A DNA stretch of 35,625 nt. Origin: Bacillus sp. HF117_J1_D (lineage in GTDB: Bacteria > Bacillota > Bacilli > Bacillales > Bacillaceae_C). The position numbers and the translations under genes are program-made. This document shows, in pieces, positions 1 to 7,294 of the stretch. The notes below the pieces were generated by a model. It was not told the DNA's origin and did not search any database. It worked only from the letters and a program-made list of their open reading frames with translations. The stretch spans positions 1-35,625 of the forward strand of contig JAABNQ010000036.1 in assembly GCA_009928435.1 (NCBI GenBank). The letters are read 5' to 3'. The stretch's first letter is position 1. Each line of letters opens with the position of its first letter.

Positions 1-118
1 CTCGGACAGTTTTCTGTTATCTTGGATAGTATTTCTGAATCTCGGACAGTATTCGTGAAGCCGCGGATAGTATTTTCGAACCCTAGACAGTATTTGCAGC
101 TTAACGGACAGTAACTCC
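1..118 (+). repeat. GGAYAGTA 20-bp array 1 (cut by window start)
   Basis: Six units with core GGA(C/T)AGTA begin at 4, 24, 44, 65, 85 and 106, so spacing is 20 or 21 bp. The fourth base alternates C, T, C, T, C, C; the fifth unit reads AGAC. The array probably continues left of the window. It ends about 130 bp upstream of the NERD gene; the stretch between holds only AT-rich leader sequence. Confidence 0.85.
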
Positions 119-249
119 CATGAAGTTAAACCAATCATCATTAGCAAGCATGGTTTACTCTGAATTTTTTTATAAAAATCTCAAATAAATGCAGGATTTT
201 GAAGAAGTATCGCGAATAAAGTCTATACAAATTTAAATGGGGTGATAAG

Positions 250-1233
250 TTGGTTAAAAAAGCTAGAGCTGTACCTTTGAAAATTTTAATTCTTGAAGCT
301 TTATTAAGACGTTTGCCTGTTGGTCATCCAAGCAGAGGAACGATTGAAGGGGAGCTGATTAAACGAAAGGCGGGGTTCAAAGGTGAGCGATCACTAGATT
401 ATTATATGAGGCAACTTCCTTTTAACGGACATTACATTTTTCAAGACCTCCGACTTCCTCTTTCGAATAATGCTTTCTTCCAAATAGATTCCCTCCTCCT
501 TTCAAACCGTTATTTTATCATCTATGATGCCAAGCATCATTCTGGAACTTTGACTTTTGAAGAGCAGCAGATGCTCCGAACGTACGAAAACCTACAAGAA
601 GCTTTTCCCAATCCTATCGTACAAGTTGAAAATCAGCAATATCATTTGGAAAGCTTGATACGAAATCACTTCAATATTACACTTCCGAATACTTCGTTCG
701 TCGTTGTTACCAATCCTTCAACTATCATCAGATTCGATCCCACATATGAACATGTAGCTTCTCAAAAAGTGATTAGGCCGACGGTTATTCGTCAGAAGTC
801 GGAGCTGTTTTGGCGTGAACAGACTAATCCGTTATTATCGGATTATGACTTTCAACAATTATCTCGCTTGTTGCTGAAGCTGGATACTCCGCTGATAACA
901 GATGTACTGGGAGAATTTAACGTTAGTAAAAACGACATTGTCCCAGGTATCCTATGTGAAATTTGTAGCACCTTTTCTATGAAAAGACATAACGGAGCGT
1001 GGGTATGCGTGAATTGCGGGCACTCAGATAGACGCGCTCACATCCAGGCATTGATTGACTATTTTCTTCTAGTGGAAAAAACTATAACTAATCGGCAACT
1101 CAGGCAATATTTGCGGATCCCCTCCATCTCGATAGCTTCGAAACTTCTCACCTCTTTGAACCTTCCTTATAAGGGAGCGTATAAAAATCGGGTATATATA
1201 TTATCACTGGAAAAACTAGAAAAGTGCCTATAA
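250..1233 (+). CDS. NERD-domain protein with C-terminal zinc ribbon
   Basis: The protein is 327 aa. Residues about 40-150 match the nuclease-related domain (NERD): Gly-Glu at 45-46, then FQIDSLLL with Asp80, then YDAKHHSG with Asp93 and Lys95. These fit the (D)...(E/D)xK nuclease-fold pattern; most NERD proteins have Glu where this one has Asp93. Four cysteines follow (236, 239, 253, 256), spaced as a CxxC...CxxC zinc ribbon, then a helical tail that may bind DNA. The start is TTG at 250, with GGGGTGAT just upstream. There is no signal peptide, so it should be cytoplasmic. NERD proteins are common in Bacilli and their substrates are mostly unknown. It stands alone between two repeat arrays; array 2 begins 13 bp after its stop codon. 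Confidence 0.8.
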   Translation: MVKKARAVPLKILILEALLRRLPVGHPSRGTIEGELIKRKAGFKGERSLDYYMRQLPFNGHYIFQDLRLPLSNNAFFQIDSLLLSNRYFIIYDAKHHSGTLTFEEQQMLRTYENLQEAFPNPIVQVENQQYHLESLIRNHFNITLPNTSFVVVTNPSTIIRFDPTYEHVASQKVIRPTVIRQKSELFWREQTNPLLSDYDFQQLSRLLLKLDTPLITDVLGEFNVSKNDIVPGILCEICSTFSMKRHNGAWVCVNCGHSDRRAHIQALIDYFLLVEKTITNRQLRQYLRIPSISIASKLLTSLNLPYKGAYKNRVYILSLEKLEKCL

Positions 1234-1246
1234 GTCGGTTCAGAGG

Positions 1247-2085
1247 GGATAGTATTTTGGAAATTTGGATAGTAATTTAAATACCCGGACAGTATTTCAA
1301 ATTTGCGGATAGTATTCCGAAATTGCGGACAGTAAATCGGAATGTCGGATCGTATTTCCAAATTTCGGACAGTAATTCGAAATCTCGGATCGTATTACGG
1401 AATTGCGGACAGTATTTCTAAATCTAGGATTGTATTCCGGAAACTCGGACAGTATTTCTAAATTTTGGATAGTATTCCGAAATTGCGGACAATAATTCGA
1501 TATCTCGGATTGTATTTTCGAAATCCGGACAGTAAATCGGAATGTCGGATAGTATTCCCGAATTTCGGACAGTATTTCGAAATCTCGGATCGTATTACGG
1601 AATTGCGGACAGTATTTCTAAATCTAGGATTGTATTCCGGAAACTCGGACAGTATTTCTAAATTTTGGATAGTATTCCGAAATTGCGGACAATAATTCGA
1701 TATCTCGGATTGTATTTTCGAAATCCGGACAGTAAATCGGAATGTCGGATAGTATTCCCGAATTTCGGACAGTATTTCGAAATCTCGGATAGTATTTCTG
1801 AATTGCGGACAGTAAATCAAAATCTCGGATAGTATCCCGGTAATTCCGACAGTAAATCTAAATTTCGGATAGTATTCCAGAAATCCGGACAGTATTTCAA
1901 CATACCGGATAGTATCCCGGTAATTCCGACAGTAAATCTAAATTTCAGATAGTATTCCAGAAATCCGGACAGTATTTCAAAATCTCGGATAGTATCCCGG
2001 TAATTCCGACAGTAAATCTAAATTTCGGATAGTATTCCTGAATTTCGGACAGCATCCCGAATCCCAGACAGCATCCCTCGGAAAG
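1247..2085 (+). repeat. GGAYAGTA 20-bp array 2 (about 42 units)
   Basis: Consensus is roughly GGAYAGTATTYCNNAATNTC. Units begin at 1247, 1267, 1287 and so on to 2047, always exactly 20 bp apart, so 41 units show no indel; one degenerate unit follows at 2066. From the second unit on, the fourth base alternates strictly T, C, T, C almost to the end, giving a 40-bp double unit. It fills the convergent gap between the NERD gene and the protease gene. Open frames inside it are by-products of the low stop-codon content of the unit. Confidence 0.95.
1381..1780 (+). repeat. exact 200-bp tandem duplication inside array 2
   Basis: Bases 1381-1580 and 1581-1780 are identical at every position (ten 20-bp units each). 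The unit before each copy differs at one base. Further on, an 80-bp block (four units) recurs at about 1831, 1911 and 1991 with few changes. The array therefore grows by unequal exchange of whole even-numbered blocks. Confidence 0.95.
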
Positions 2086-2111
2086 AATCCATCTAAGGAA
2101 TATGTTGGTTC

Positions 2112-2152
2112 ATAAAAAGCGGCAAGGCCCCATAAATATAGAGCCTTGCCGC
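2112..2152 (-). terminator. rho-independent terminator of the protease gene
   Basis: GCGGCAAGGC (2119-2128) pairs with GCCTTGCCGC (2143-2152). On the minus strand the stem is followed by CTTTTTATG. It lies 6 bp after the protease stop codon and separates that gene from array 2. Confidence 0.85.
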
Positions 2153-2157
2153 TGCTT

Positions 2158-3375
2158 TCACTCTATGTTTGCTTCTTCATCTGAAGATTCGTCGCTTGAC
2201 TCAGCATTTTCTAACTTTGGATCGGATGTAGGTTGTTCATCTGCAGATGGAGCTTCCGGTTCCTCAAGCTCTTCATCGTTCGAGCCGTCCACATCTTGAT
2301 TATCCGACTCGTCATCATTTTCCCAGTCGTAATAGTCATCTTCATTGTATTCCCAATCTGAGTCGTTCCACTCCCAATAATCATTATATTCATCGTAGAA
2401 ATCGAACAAGTTGCTGATCTCTTCTGCACTCATCGGGTTCTGGGACCATGTGATAAATTGGTTATGTACACTGAACATAGGTATTGAGAAGCCGATGGAT
2501 TCGTCTTCGATCAATACAGCAGAGTTGATGCCGATCACTTTTCCGGTTGTTGCATCCAATAGCGGGCCGCCGCTGCTTCCCGGCGCAATCCGAGCATCGA
2601 TTTGATATACTTTTTCATAATTAAAATCACCCAGGATATCACGGTCAATTCCTGTCAAATATCCGATGGATGCCGTATTTTCCAATCCTCGCGGGCTGCC
2701 GAGCGCAATGACTTCTGTCCCCGCAGCAGTTTGCGCCGCCTCTATTGGCAGTGGATCTTTTCCAGACAATGAATCAACGCGGATGAGGGCAATGTCGACT
2801 ACATCTGAAATACCGATGACCCGCCCTTGGTGCTCCGTTCCATCGCTGCTTTTCACCACTACATCTGTAAACCCTGCAACTACGTGAGCGTTGGTCACGA
2901 CATCTCCTTTGTTGGAAAATAAAAATCCAGATCCCTGGCTTGTGTCGGTAAAAATAGTAAATACCTTATCTTGGGAATTTTTAATAATTTCTGTTTTGCT
3001 TTTTGTTTCTGGCGCTTCGGATGCCTTTACCTCTTTTGGCTTTTCCAGCTCTGGCTTCGTTTCAGGCTGTTGTTCTTGTTCTTTCTCTTGATCTTGTTCT
3101 TGTTCTTTCTCCTGCTCTTTTTCTTTTTCAATGACTTGTGCAGCTTGTTTAGGCTCATGGCCATCCTTTATGACTTGTACTGGTTCTTCTATTTTATTAA
3201 AAAAGAAAAAAATTCCCAAACCTGTACCAGCTAATGCAATGAGTAAAGCCAGCAAAGATATGATGAATGTTGAGCGTGACCCTTTAGCTGCTTTGATCGG
3301 CTTCCCACATTCGCTGCAATATTGACCCCTTTTTTGTTTTTCTGTACCGCAATTTGGACAGTACAATCTCCCCAC
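2158..3375 (-). CDS. membrane-anchored HtrA/trypsin-like serine protease with N-terminal zinc ribbon
   Basis: The protein is 405 aa. An N-terminal zinc ribbon (CPNCG at 6-10, CSECG at 20-24) precedes one membrane segment (about 36-59), a Glu/Gln/Lys-rich linker (about 80-128) and a trypsin-like domain (about 135-310). The catalytic residues are His164 (TNAHVV), Asp194 (DIALI) and Ser268 (GSSGG). The tail from about 320 is very acidic, rich in Asp, Glu and Trp/Tyr. No PDZ domain is visible, unlike classical HtrA. The zinc ribbon should be cytoplasmic and the protease outside. The start is GTG at 3375 behind AAAGGAAAGAG. It is a single-gene unit with its own terminator. The substrate is unknown. 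Confidence 0.85.
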   Translation of the reverse strand: MGRLYCPNCGTEKQKRGQYCSECGKPIKAAKGSRSTFIISLLALLIALAGTGLGIFFFFNKIEEPVQVIKDGHEPKQAAQVIEKEKEQEKEQEQDQEKEQEQQPETKPELEKPKEVKASEAPETKSKTEIIKNSQDKVFTIFTDTSQGSGFLFSNKGDVVTNAHVVAGFTDVVVKSSDGTEHQGRVIGISDVVDIALIRVDSLSGKDPLPIEAAQTAAGTEVIALGSPRGLENTASIGYLTGIDRDILGDFNYEKVYQIDARIAPGSSGGPLLDATTGKVIGINSAVLIEDESIGFSIPMFSVHNQFITWSQNPMSAEEISNLFDFYDEYNDYWEWNDSDWEYNEDDYYDWENDDESDNQDVDGSNDEELEEPEAPSADEQPTSDPKLENAESSDESSDEEANIE

Positions 3376-3531
3376 CTCTTTCCTTTTAGGAAAAACTATC
3401 TGTTTTTGCCAATTATACTATAGGTGGAACGATATTTAATATGAACATTTTTCATAAATCATCCGCCCCTTGTTTCAAACATGGACTTTCGGGGAATATT
3501 CGCTATTAAAAAGTAAGTGATGAATTGTTAT

Positions 3532-3582
3532 TTGTTTTTTTCTGTTTTTACGTGATATAATAATTATAATTGTTATTACAGT
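3532..3582 (+). promoter_or_regulatory. sigma-A-like promoter and AT-rich dyad upstream of the toxin-antitoxin pair
   Basis: TTGTTT (3532-3537) and TATAAT (3556-3561) are 18 bp apart. An imperfect inverted repeat (AATAA/TTATT) overlaps and follows the -10 box. AbrB-type antitoxins normally repress their own operon, so this is a plausible operator; that is inference. Confidence 0.5.
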
Positions 3583-3645
3583 ATTTACACAAAGAACTGT
3601 TATAAAAATACGTGCCAGTGACTATGCTAAAAGGAGGAATTTTAT

Positions 3646-3921
3646 ATGGCGGTGGCTAAAATGAAAAAATTCGAAAGAAAAATAACGCAGATGGGAAATA
3701 GCAATGGGGTAACTCTCCCAACTGAAGCATTAGAGCATATGGGCGTAAAAAGAGGGGATGATGTTTCCTTGTATTTAGAAAAGGACGGTAGAATCTATTT
3801 GAAAAAAAATGAGCACCTGGATTTTGAAGGGTTAGAAGGAATCGACCAAAAGTTTCTTGATGGCATGAAACAACTCTTTAATGATTATGATAATACTTTA
3901 AGAAATTTGGCGGATAAATGA
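3646..3921 (+). CDS. AbrB/MazE-type antitoxin
   Basis: The protein is 91 aa. Residues about 8-55 form an AbrB/MazE swapped-hairpin DNA-binding domain: KITQMGNSNGVTLP, then a GVKRGDDV turn and a short strand. The acidic C-terminal half (about 58-91) is the part that usually wraps the toxin. The ribosome binding site AAAGGAGGA sits well before ATG 3646. The stop codon is one base from the toxin start, so the two genes should be translationally coupled. In this family the antitoxin neutralises the toxin and represses the promoter. Doc toxins are usually paired with Phd; here the antitoxin fold is AbrB-like. Confidence 0.8.
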   Translation: MAVAKMKKFERKITQMGNSNGVTLPTEALEHMGVKRGDDVSLYLEKDGRIYLKKNEHLDFEGLEGIDQKFLDGMKQLFNDYDNTLRNLADK

Positions 3922-3922
3922 A

Positions 3923-4330
3923 TTGGACGAAGTTAGGTTTTTAACGGAAAAGGAAATCATATTCATCAATGCAATGGTCGTTAAACAATATACGCCAACA
4001 GAAGAAATCCGGGTTAAAGAGCCGAGTTTGTTAAATAGTGCGGTGAATCGGCTGAAACAAAGCGCGTTCGGTGAAGACGCTTATCCGACCATTTGGCTAA
4101 AGGCCGCCGCGTTGTTTGAAAGTATCGCCAAGAATCACGCATTCGCCGCCGGGAATAAACGCACAGGATTTGCCGCGTTGTATCAGTTTTTATGGGTGAA
4201 TGGCTACCGCTTGAAGATCGATGAGGAAGGGGCGGAAGAATTTACCCTTGAAATGGTGCAGAAAAAGCCGCCTGTTCCATTGATAGAAATAGCGCAAACC
4301 ATAGAGAAGTATGCAGAAAGGCTCCCTTAA
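3923..4330 (+). CDS. doc: Doc-type (Fic family) toxin
   Basis: The protein is 135 aa, the usual length for death-on-curing toxins. The Fic-family motif HAFAAGNKRTG is at residues 72-82: His72 is the conserved catalytic residue and Asn-Lys-Arg is the phosphate-binding loop. Doc proteins phosphorylate elongation factor EF-Tu, while most other Fic proteins transfer AMP. The Doc length and the neighbouring small antitoxin favour the Doc activity here. The start is probably TTG 3923 (residues MDEVRFL), coupled to the antitoxin stop at 3919-3921; no strong separate ribosome binding site is visible. A terminator follows directly. The gene looks intact. Confidence 0.85.
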   Translation: MDEVRFLTEKEIIFINAMVVKQYTPTEEIRVKEPSLLNSAVNRLKQSAFGEDAYPTIWLKAAALFESIAKNHAFAAGNKRTGFAALYQFLWVNGYRLKIDEEGAEEFTLEMVQKKPPVPLIEIAQTIEKYAERLP

Positions 4331-4347
4331 AAGAAGGGGGCTTTTTT
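4321..4347 (+). terminator. terminator of the toxin-antitoxin operon
   Basis: GCTCCCTT (4321-4328) pairs with AAGGGGGC (4334-4341) with one G-U pair, followed by six T. The left arm overlaps the last codons and stop of the toxin gene. Confidence 0.8.
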
Positions 4348-4483
4348 ATGGCCTTTTACCAATGTAACAAAATGGCCCAGTACCCACAGGACAAAGCAAG
4401 TGTTTTTGCTCATGTCCTTGTCTAAAAGGCTTTTCATACGCGGCAGTGCTTTTACAGAAAAAGTACTAAGGCCAATCACTTCT

Positions 4484-4524
4484 AAGTTCCGCTGGCGGGG
4501 CCTCGATCCCTTCCAGCGGAACTT
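4484..4524. other. perfect 12-bp inverted repeat of unknown role
   Basis: AAGTTCCGCTGG (4484-4495) and CCAGCGGAACTT (4513-4524) are perfectly complementary, with a 17-base GC-rich loop. No T-run follows on either side, so it is not a standard terminator. The gene-free stretch 4348-4811 holds nothing else I can support; a 70-codon open frame ending at nosD has no recognisable features. Confidence 0.75.
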
Positions 4525-4811
4525 ATCGCGGTAGTTAGAACTAGAGTGCTCAGCCTTGTCATAACTGGCTCATTTTCTTATCTTTGGTGACTCATCAAAT
4601 TGGCAGAGATGGCTCCATCTCATGGCCATATTCAATTTGGAAGGATTTTTATCAGAGTACATCGCACGAAATTTTTAAGAACTCCCCCATCAACATTCTC
4701 CTTGTGCTTTTCTAGCCTTCTTTTACTACTGATAAAACTAGATTTGACTCACAAACTTCACGTATATTTCATACTTTTTTGCTATAAAAGACATGGGGAG
4801 GTAGGCTGCTA

Positions 4812-6002
4812 ATGCGATTATGGCCATGTTATTTGTTCGTAATATTGTGTGTACTTTATGTACACCCGATGGATGTACGAGCTGCGAATGAGCTTCAACT
4901 TCAAATTGATAAAGCTCAACCAGGGCAAACCATTTTTTTGGAAAATCGAACGTATGCAGGACCTGTTTTCATTTCCAAACCGCTAACGATCATTGGCAAG
5001 CAGCATACTGTTATAGAAGGGGATAGCCAAGGGGATGTTCTCGTCATTCAAGCTGATGACGTTACGATTGAGTCGCTAACCATTCAAGCATCCGGAAAAG
5101 GAAAGCAGCAGGCAGGCATCATGATTGATAAAGTAGACCGAGCGACAATTGTTTCTAATTCCTTACAACAAGTCCAAAATGGTATCTTCGTTCGTGGTGG
5201 CAAAGGGCATCGGATCCAAGGCAATCACATTGTCAGCTATAATGCACATTTTTCCAAAAGGGGGAATGGCATCCATCTATTGGCAACGAACGATACGACC
5301 ATTGATAAAAATCAAATCACCACCGTACAGGATGGCGTCTATTTGGATGATGCGACAGCCACACAGATTCAAGAAAATACGATCCAAGATTCTCGCTACG
5401 CTGTCCATTTTATGTTCTCGCAAAATGGACAGGTCAAACGGAATCATTTTTCAAACAATATTAACGGTATTATGGCGATGAATTCAGAACAAGTCGATTT
5501 AGTTGAAAATCGATTTGAACAACATTTAAATTACCGTGGCTATGGTGTACTAATTTATGAGATGAAAGATGTAAACGTCAAAGATAATGAATTATTTTAT
5601 AACCAGAATGGCCTCGAAATTCAATCTTCTGAATACATTCAGGTGGAAGGGAACACATTTGGCGGCAATACGGTGGGTTTCGCAACGTCCGGGGCTAACA
5701 AAGAAGTGATCTTTCATCAAAATGAGATGGCAGGTAATATTGTCCAGACGCGGTTGAGTGGTAACCTAATCGAATTGGACGGAAACTACTGGGATGATTA
5801 CCATTCGTATGATCTAGATGGAGATGGTATTGGCGAGATCCCTTATGAAACGTATTCAGCATCGAGTGAATGGATGCAACGTCATCCGCATTTGCAATTC
5901 TTTTTTGAGAGTCCAGCGATGACGATTTGGCAATCAATGGAGAAGATGTTTTCGATATCCGATCAATCGAAAAATCGAGATCATGAACCAATTGTGAAGT
6001 AA
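4812..6002 (+). CDS. nosD: NosD, periplasmic-type copper-site maturation protein
   Basis: The protein is 396 aa. An N-terminal signal peptide (about 1-24) is followed by a right-handed parallel beta-helix of repeated Asn/Gly/Ile-rich turns (about 30-330), typical of NosD and carbohydrate-binding CASH domains. NosD works outside the membrane with the NosFY ABC transporter to assemble the sulfide-bridged CuZ centre of nitrous oxide reductase. The ribosome binding site GGGGAGGT lies nine bases before ATG 4812. It is the first gene of a tight operon with nosL, nosY and nosF. The structural gene nosZ, usually close by, is not in the window. Confidence 0.9.
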   Translation: MRLWPCYLFVILCVLYVHPMDVRAANELQLQIDKAQPGQTIFLENRTYAGPVFISKPLTIIGKQHTVIEGDSQGDVLVIQADDVTIESLTIQASGKGKQQAGIMIDKVDRATIVSNSLQQVQNGIFVRGGKGHRIQGNHIVSYNAHFSKRGNGIHLLATNDTTIDKNQITTVQDGVYLDDATATQIQENTIQDSRYAVHFMFSQNGQVKRNHFSNNINGIMAMNSEQVDLVENRFEQHLNYRGYGVLIYEMKDVNVKDNELFYNQNGLEIQSSEYIQVEGNTFGGNTVGFATSGANKEVIFHQNEMAGNIVQTRLSGNLIELDGNYWDDYHSYDLDGDGIGEIPYETYSASSEWMQRHPHLQFFFESPAMTIWQSMEKMFSISDQSKNRDHEPIVK

Positions 6003-6014
6003 GGAGGAAACAAC

Positions 6015-6476
6015 GTGCGACGCATGCTAGTATTTATCCTGTTTTTCCTGTTCATGCTTGCTGGCTGTAACCACCAAGGAAGTCATGAGCCTGTAGACAT
6101 TAATCCGGATATTGATGTGTGTGATATATGTAATATGAGCATTACAGAAGTGGGCTATGCAACAGAAGCCATTATGAAAAACGGGGAAGTTGAAAAATTT
6201 GATGATATCGGTTGTATGGTTGAGTTTTTAAATGAACAAACAGAAGAGCCTGCAGTTATGTATGTGAAAGACACATTATCTGGAGAATGGATTTCTTCTG
6301 AGGAAGCCTTGTTTGTCTTTAATGAAAATTATTGGACACCGATGATGTATGGAGTTGTTTCGTTTAAGGATAAAACCTCTATGAATCAATATATGGAGGA
6401 AAATGGACAAGGTGACGAACTGACATTTGAAAAAGTTGTGGACCATTTCACTTCCCAAGGAGGAGCACACCATTGA
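6015..6476 (+). CDS. nosL: NosL family copper-binding lipoprotein
   Basis: The protein is 153 aa. The signal peptide ends in the lipobox LAGC, so Cys18 would be lipidated. The NosL metal motif CDICNM (Cys36, Cys39, Met41) follows. NosL binds Cu(I) and delivers it to nitrous oxide reductase maturation. The start is GTG 6015, fixed by AAGGAGG eight bases upstream. It lies 12 bp after nosD, and its stop overlaps the nosY start by 4 bp. A second nosL lies about 2 kb downstream on the opposite strand. Confidence 0.9.
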   Translation: MRRMLVFILFFLFMLAGCNHQGSHEPVDINPDIDVCDICNMSITEVGYATEAIMKNGEVEKFDDIGCMVEFLNEQTEEPAVMYVKDTLSGEWISSEEALFVFNENYWTPMMYGVVSFKDKTSMNQYMEENGQGDELTFEKVVDHFTSQGGAHH

Positions 6477-7294
6477 CAAGCTGGACAATTGCCAAACAAG
6501 AATTTAAGCTCGCCGTGCGCAGTCGATGGCTCCTATTATTGACACTTCTATTTACATTATTATCTGCCATTCTATTGTTCTTTAGCAATCAACCGGGGGC
6601 AGAAGGATTTACCGGTTTCACCCGGCAGACCGCCTCTTTGCTTAACTTAACCCTTTTTTTAATGCCTCTTTTAACATTGCTTGTGGGAGGCATGCTCATT
6701 GCTGGCGAAAAAGAAGACGGACAACTCGCACTCTACATGACCTATCCTATACGCAATCTATCCGTCATTATGGGTAAATATGTAGGCATTGCCTTGGCGC
6801 TCTTAACTGTATTTTCTGTCGGCTACGGAGTGTCCGTCGTGGCACTCCAATTCCTAGGGTCTGTCAAGTGGTCTACAGCTCTTCTATTTTTCGGAATATC
6901 AGCATTATTGTTGTTATTGTTTTTATCGTTGGCTCTAACAATCGGTTTTCTAGTGAAAGGAAGGCTGCAGGCACTTGGCGCGGGATTATTGCTATGGGCA
7001 TTTTTTGTCTTATTTTATGAATTTATCATCATGGGGCTATCTCTTCTTCTGCCTCCATCTGCTGTGTTACCGTTATTGACCATTTCCGTATTTTTAAATC
7101 CTGTTGAACTGATCCGCGTTTTTACCATTATTTTCCTCAGGAGTGGCACATTGTTCGGTCCTTCTGTGTATGACTTTACCATTTGGGCAAGTGGAACCAG
7201 TGGCATTTTGCTCTTTGTTCTTGCGTGCCTAATGTGGTTGTTTGGTCCACTCGCTTTCATTACAGGTATGATGAGAAAGGGGTGGGGTGTTTGA
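6473..7294 (+). CDS. nosY: NosY, ABC-2 type permease
   Basis: The protein is 273 aa with about six hydrophobic membrane segments: near residues 20-40, 55-80, 100-125, 140-165, 170-200 and 245-265. The 'AGEKEDGQL' loop after the second segment is typical of NosY/NatB-type permeases. It forms the membrane part of the NosFY transporter, thought to export a sulfur species for CuZ assembly. The start is TTG 6473, overlapping the nosL stop (TTGA) and preceded by AAGGAGGAG (6457-6465). Its end overlaps the nosF start by 4 bp. Confidence 0.88.
   Translation: MTSWTIAKQEFKLAVRSRWLLLLTLLFTLLSAILLFFSNQPGAEGFTGFTRQTASLLNLTLFLMPLLTLLVGGMLIAGEKEDGQLALYMTYPIRNLSVIMGKYVGIALALLTVFSVGYGVSVVALQFLGSVKWSTALLFFGISALLLLLFLSLALTIGFLVKGRLQALGAGLLLWAFFVLFYEFIIMGLSLLLPPSAVLPLLTISVFLNPVELIRVFTIIFLRSGTLFGPSVYDFTIWASGTSGILLFVLACLMWLFGPLAFITGMMRKGWGV

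Noticed and set aside
1458-1820. 120-aa minus-strand open frame inside array 2
   Set aside because: Its periodic sequence simply follows the 20-bp repeat (20 codons per three units); no ribosome site.
1247-2085. CRISPR array
   Set aside because: The 20-bp units are contiguous; there are no unique spacers of even length and no cas genes.
1247-2085. Plasmid-type iteron origin
   Set aside because: The 20-bp direct repeats recall iterons, but no rep gene, DnaA-box cluster or plasmid functions are present and similar arrays occur at five chromosomal-looking places.
2102-3325. Several plus-strand frames across the protease gene
   Set aside because: They are antisense shadows of a clear serine protease with a full catalytic triad.
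4744-4788. Promoter for nosD from TTGACT and TATAAA
   Set aside because: The spacing between the boxes is far too long for one sigma-A promoter.
4600-4812. 70-aa open frame upstream of nosD
   Set aside because: No family resemblance and no ribosome binding site; it just runs into the nosD ribosome site.
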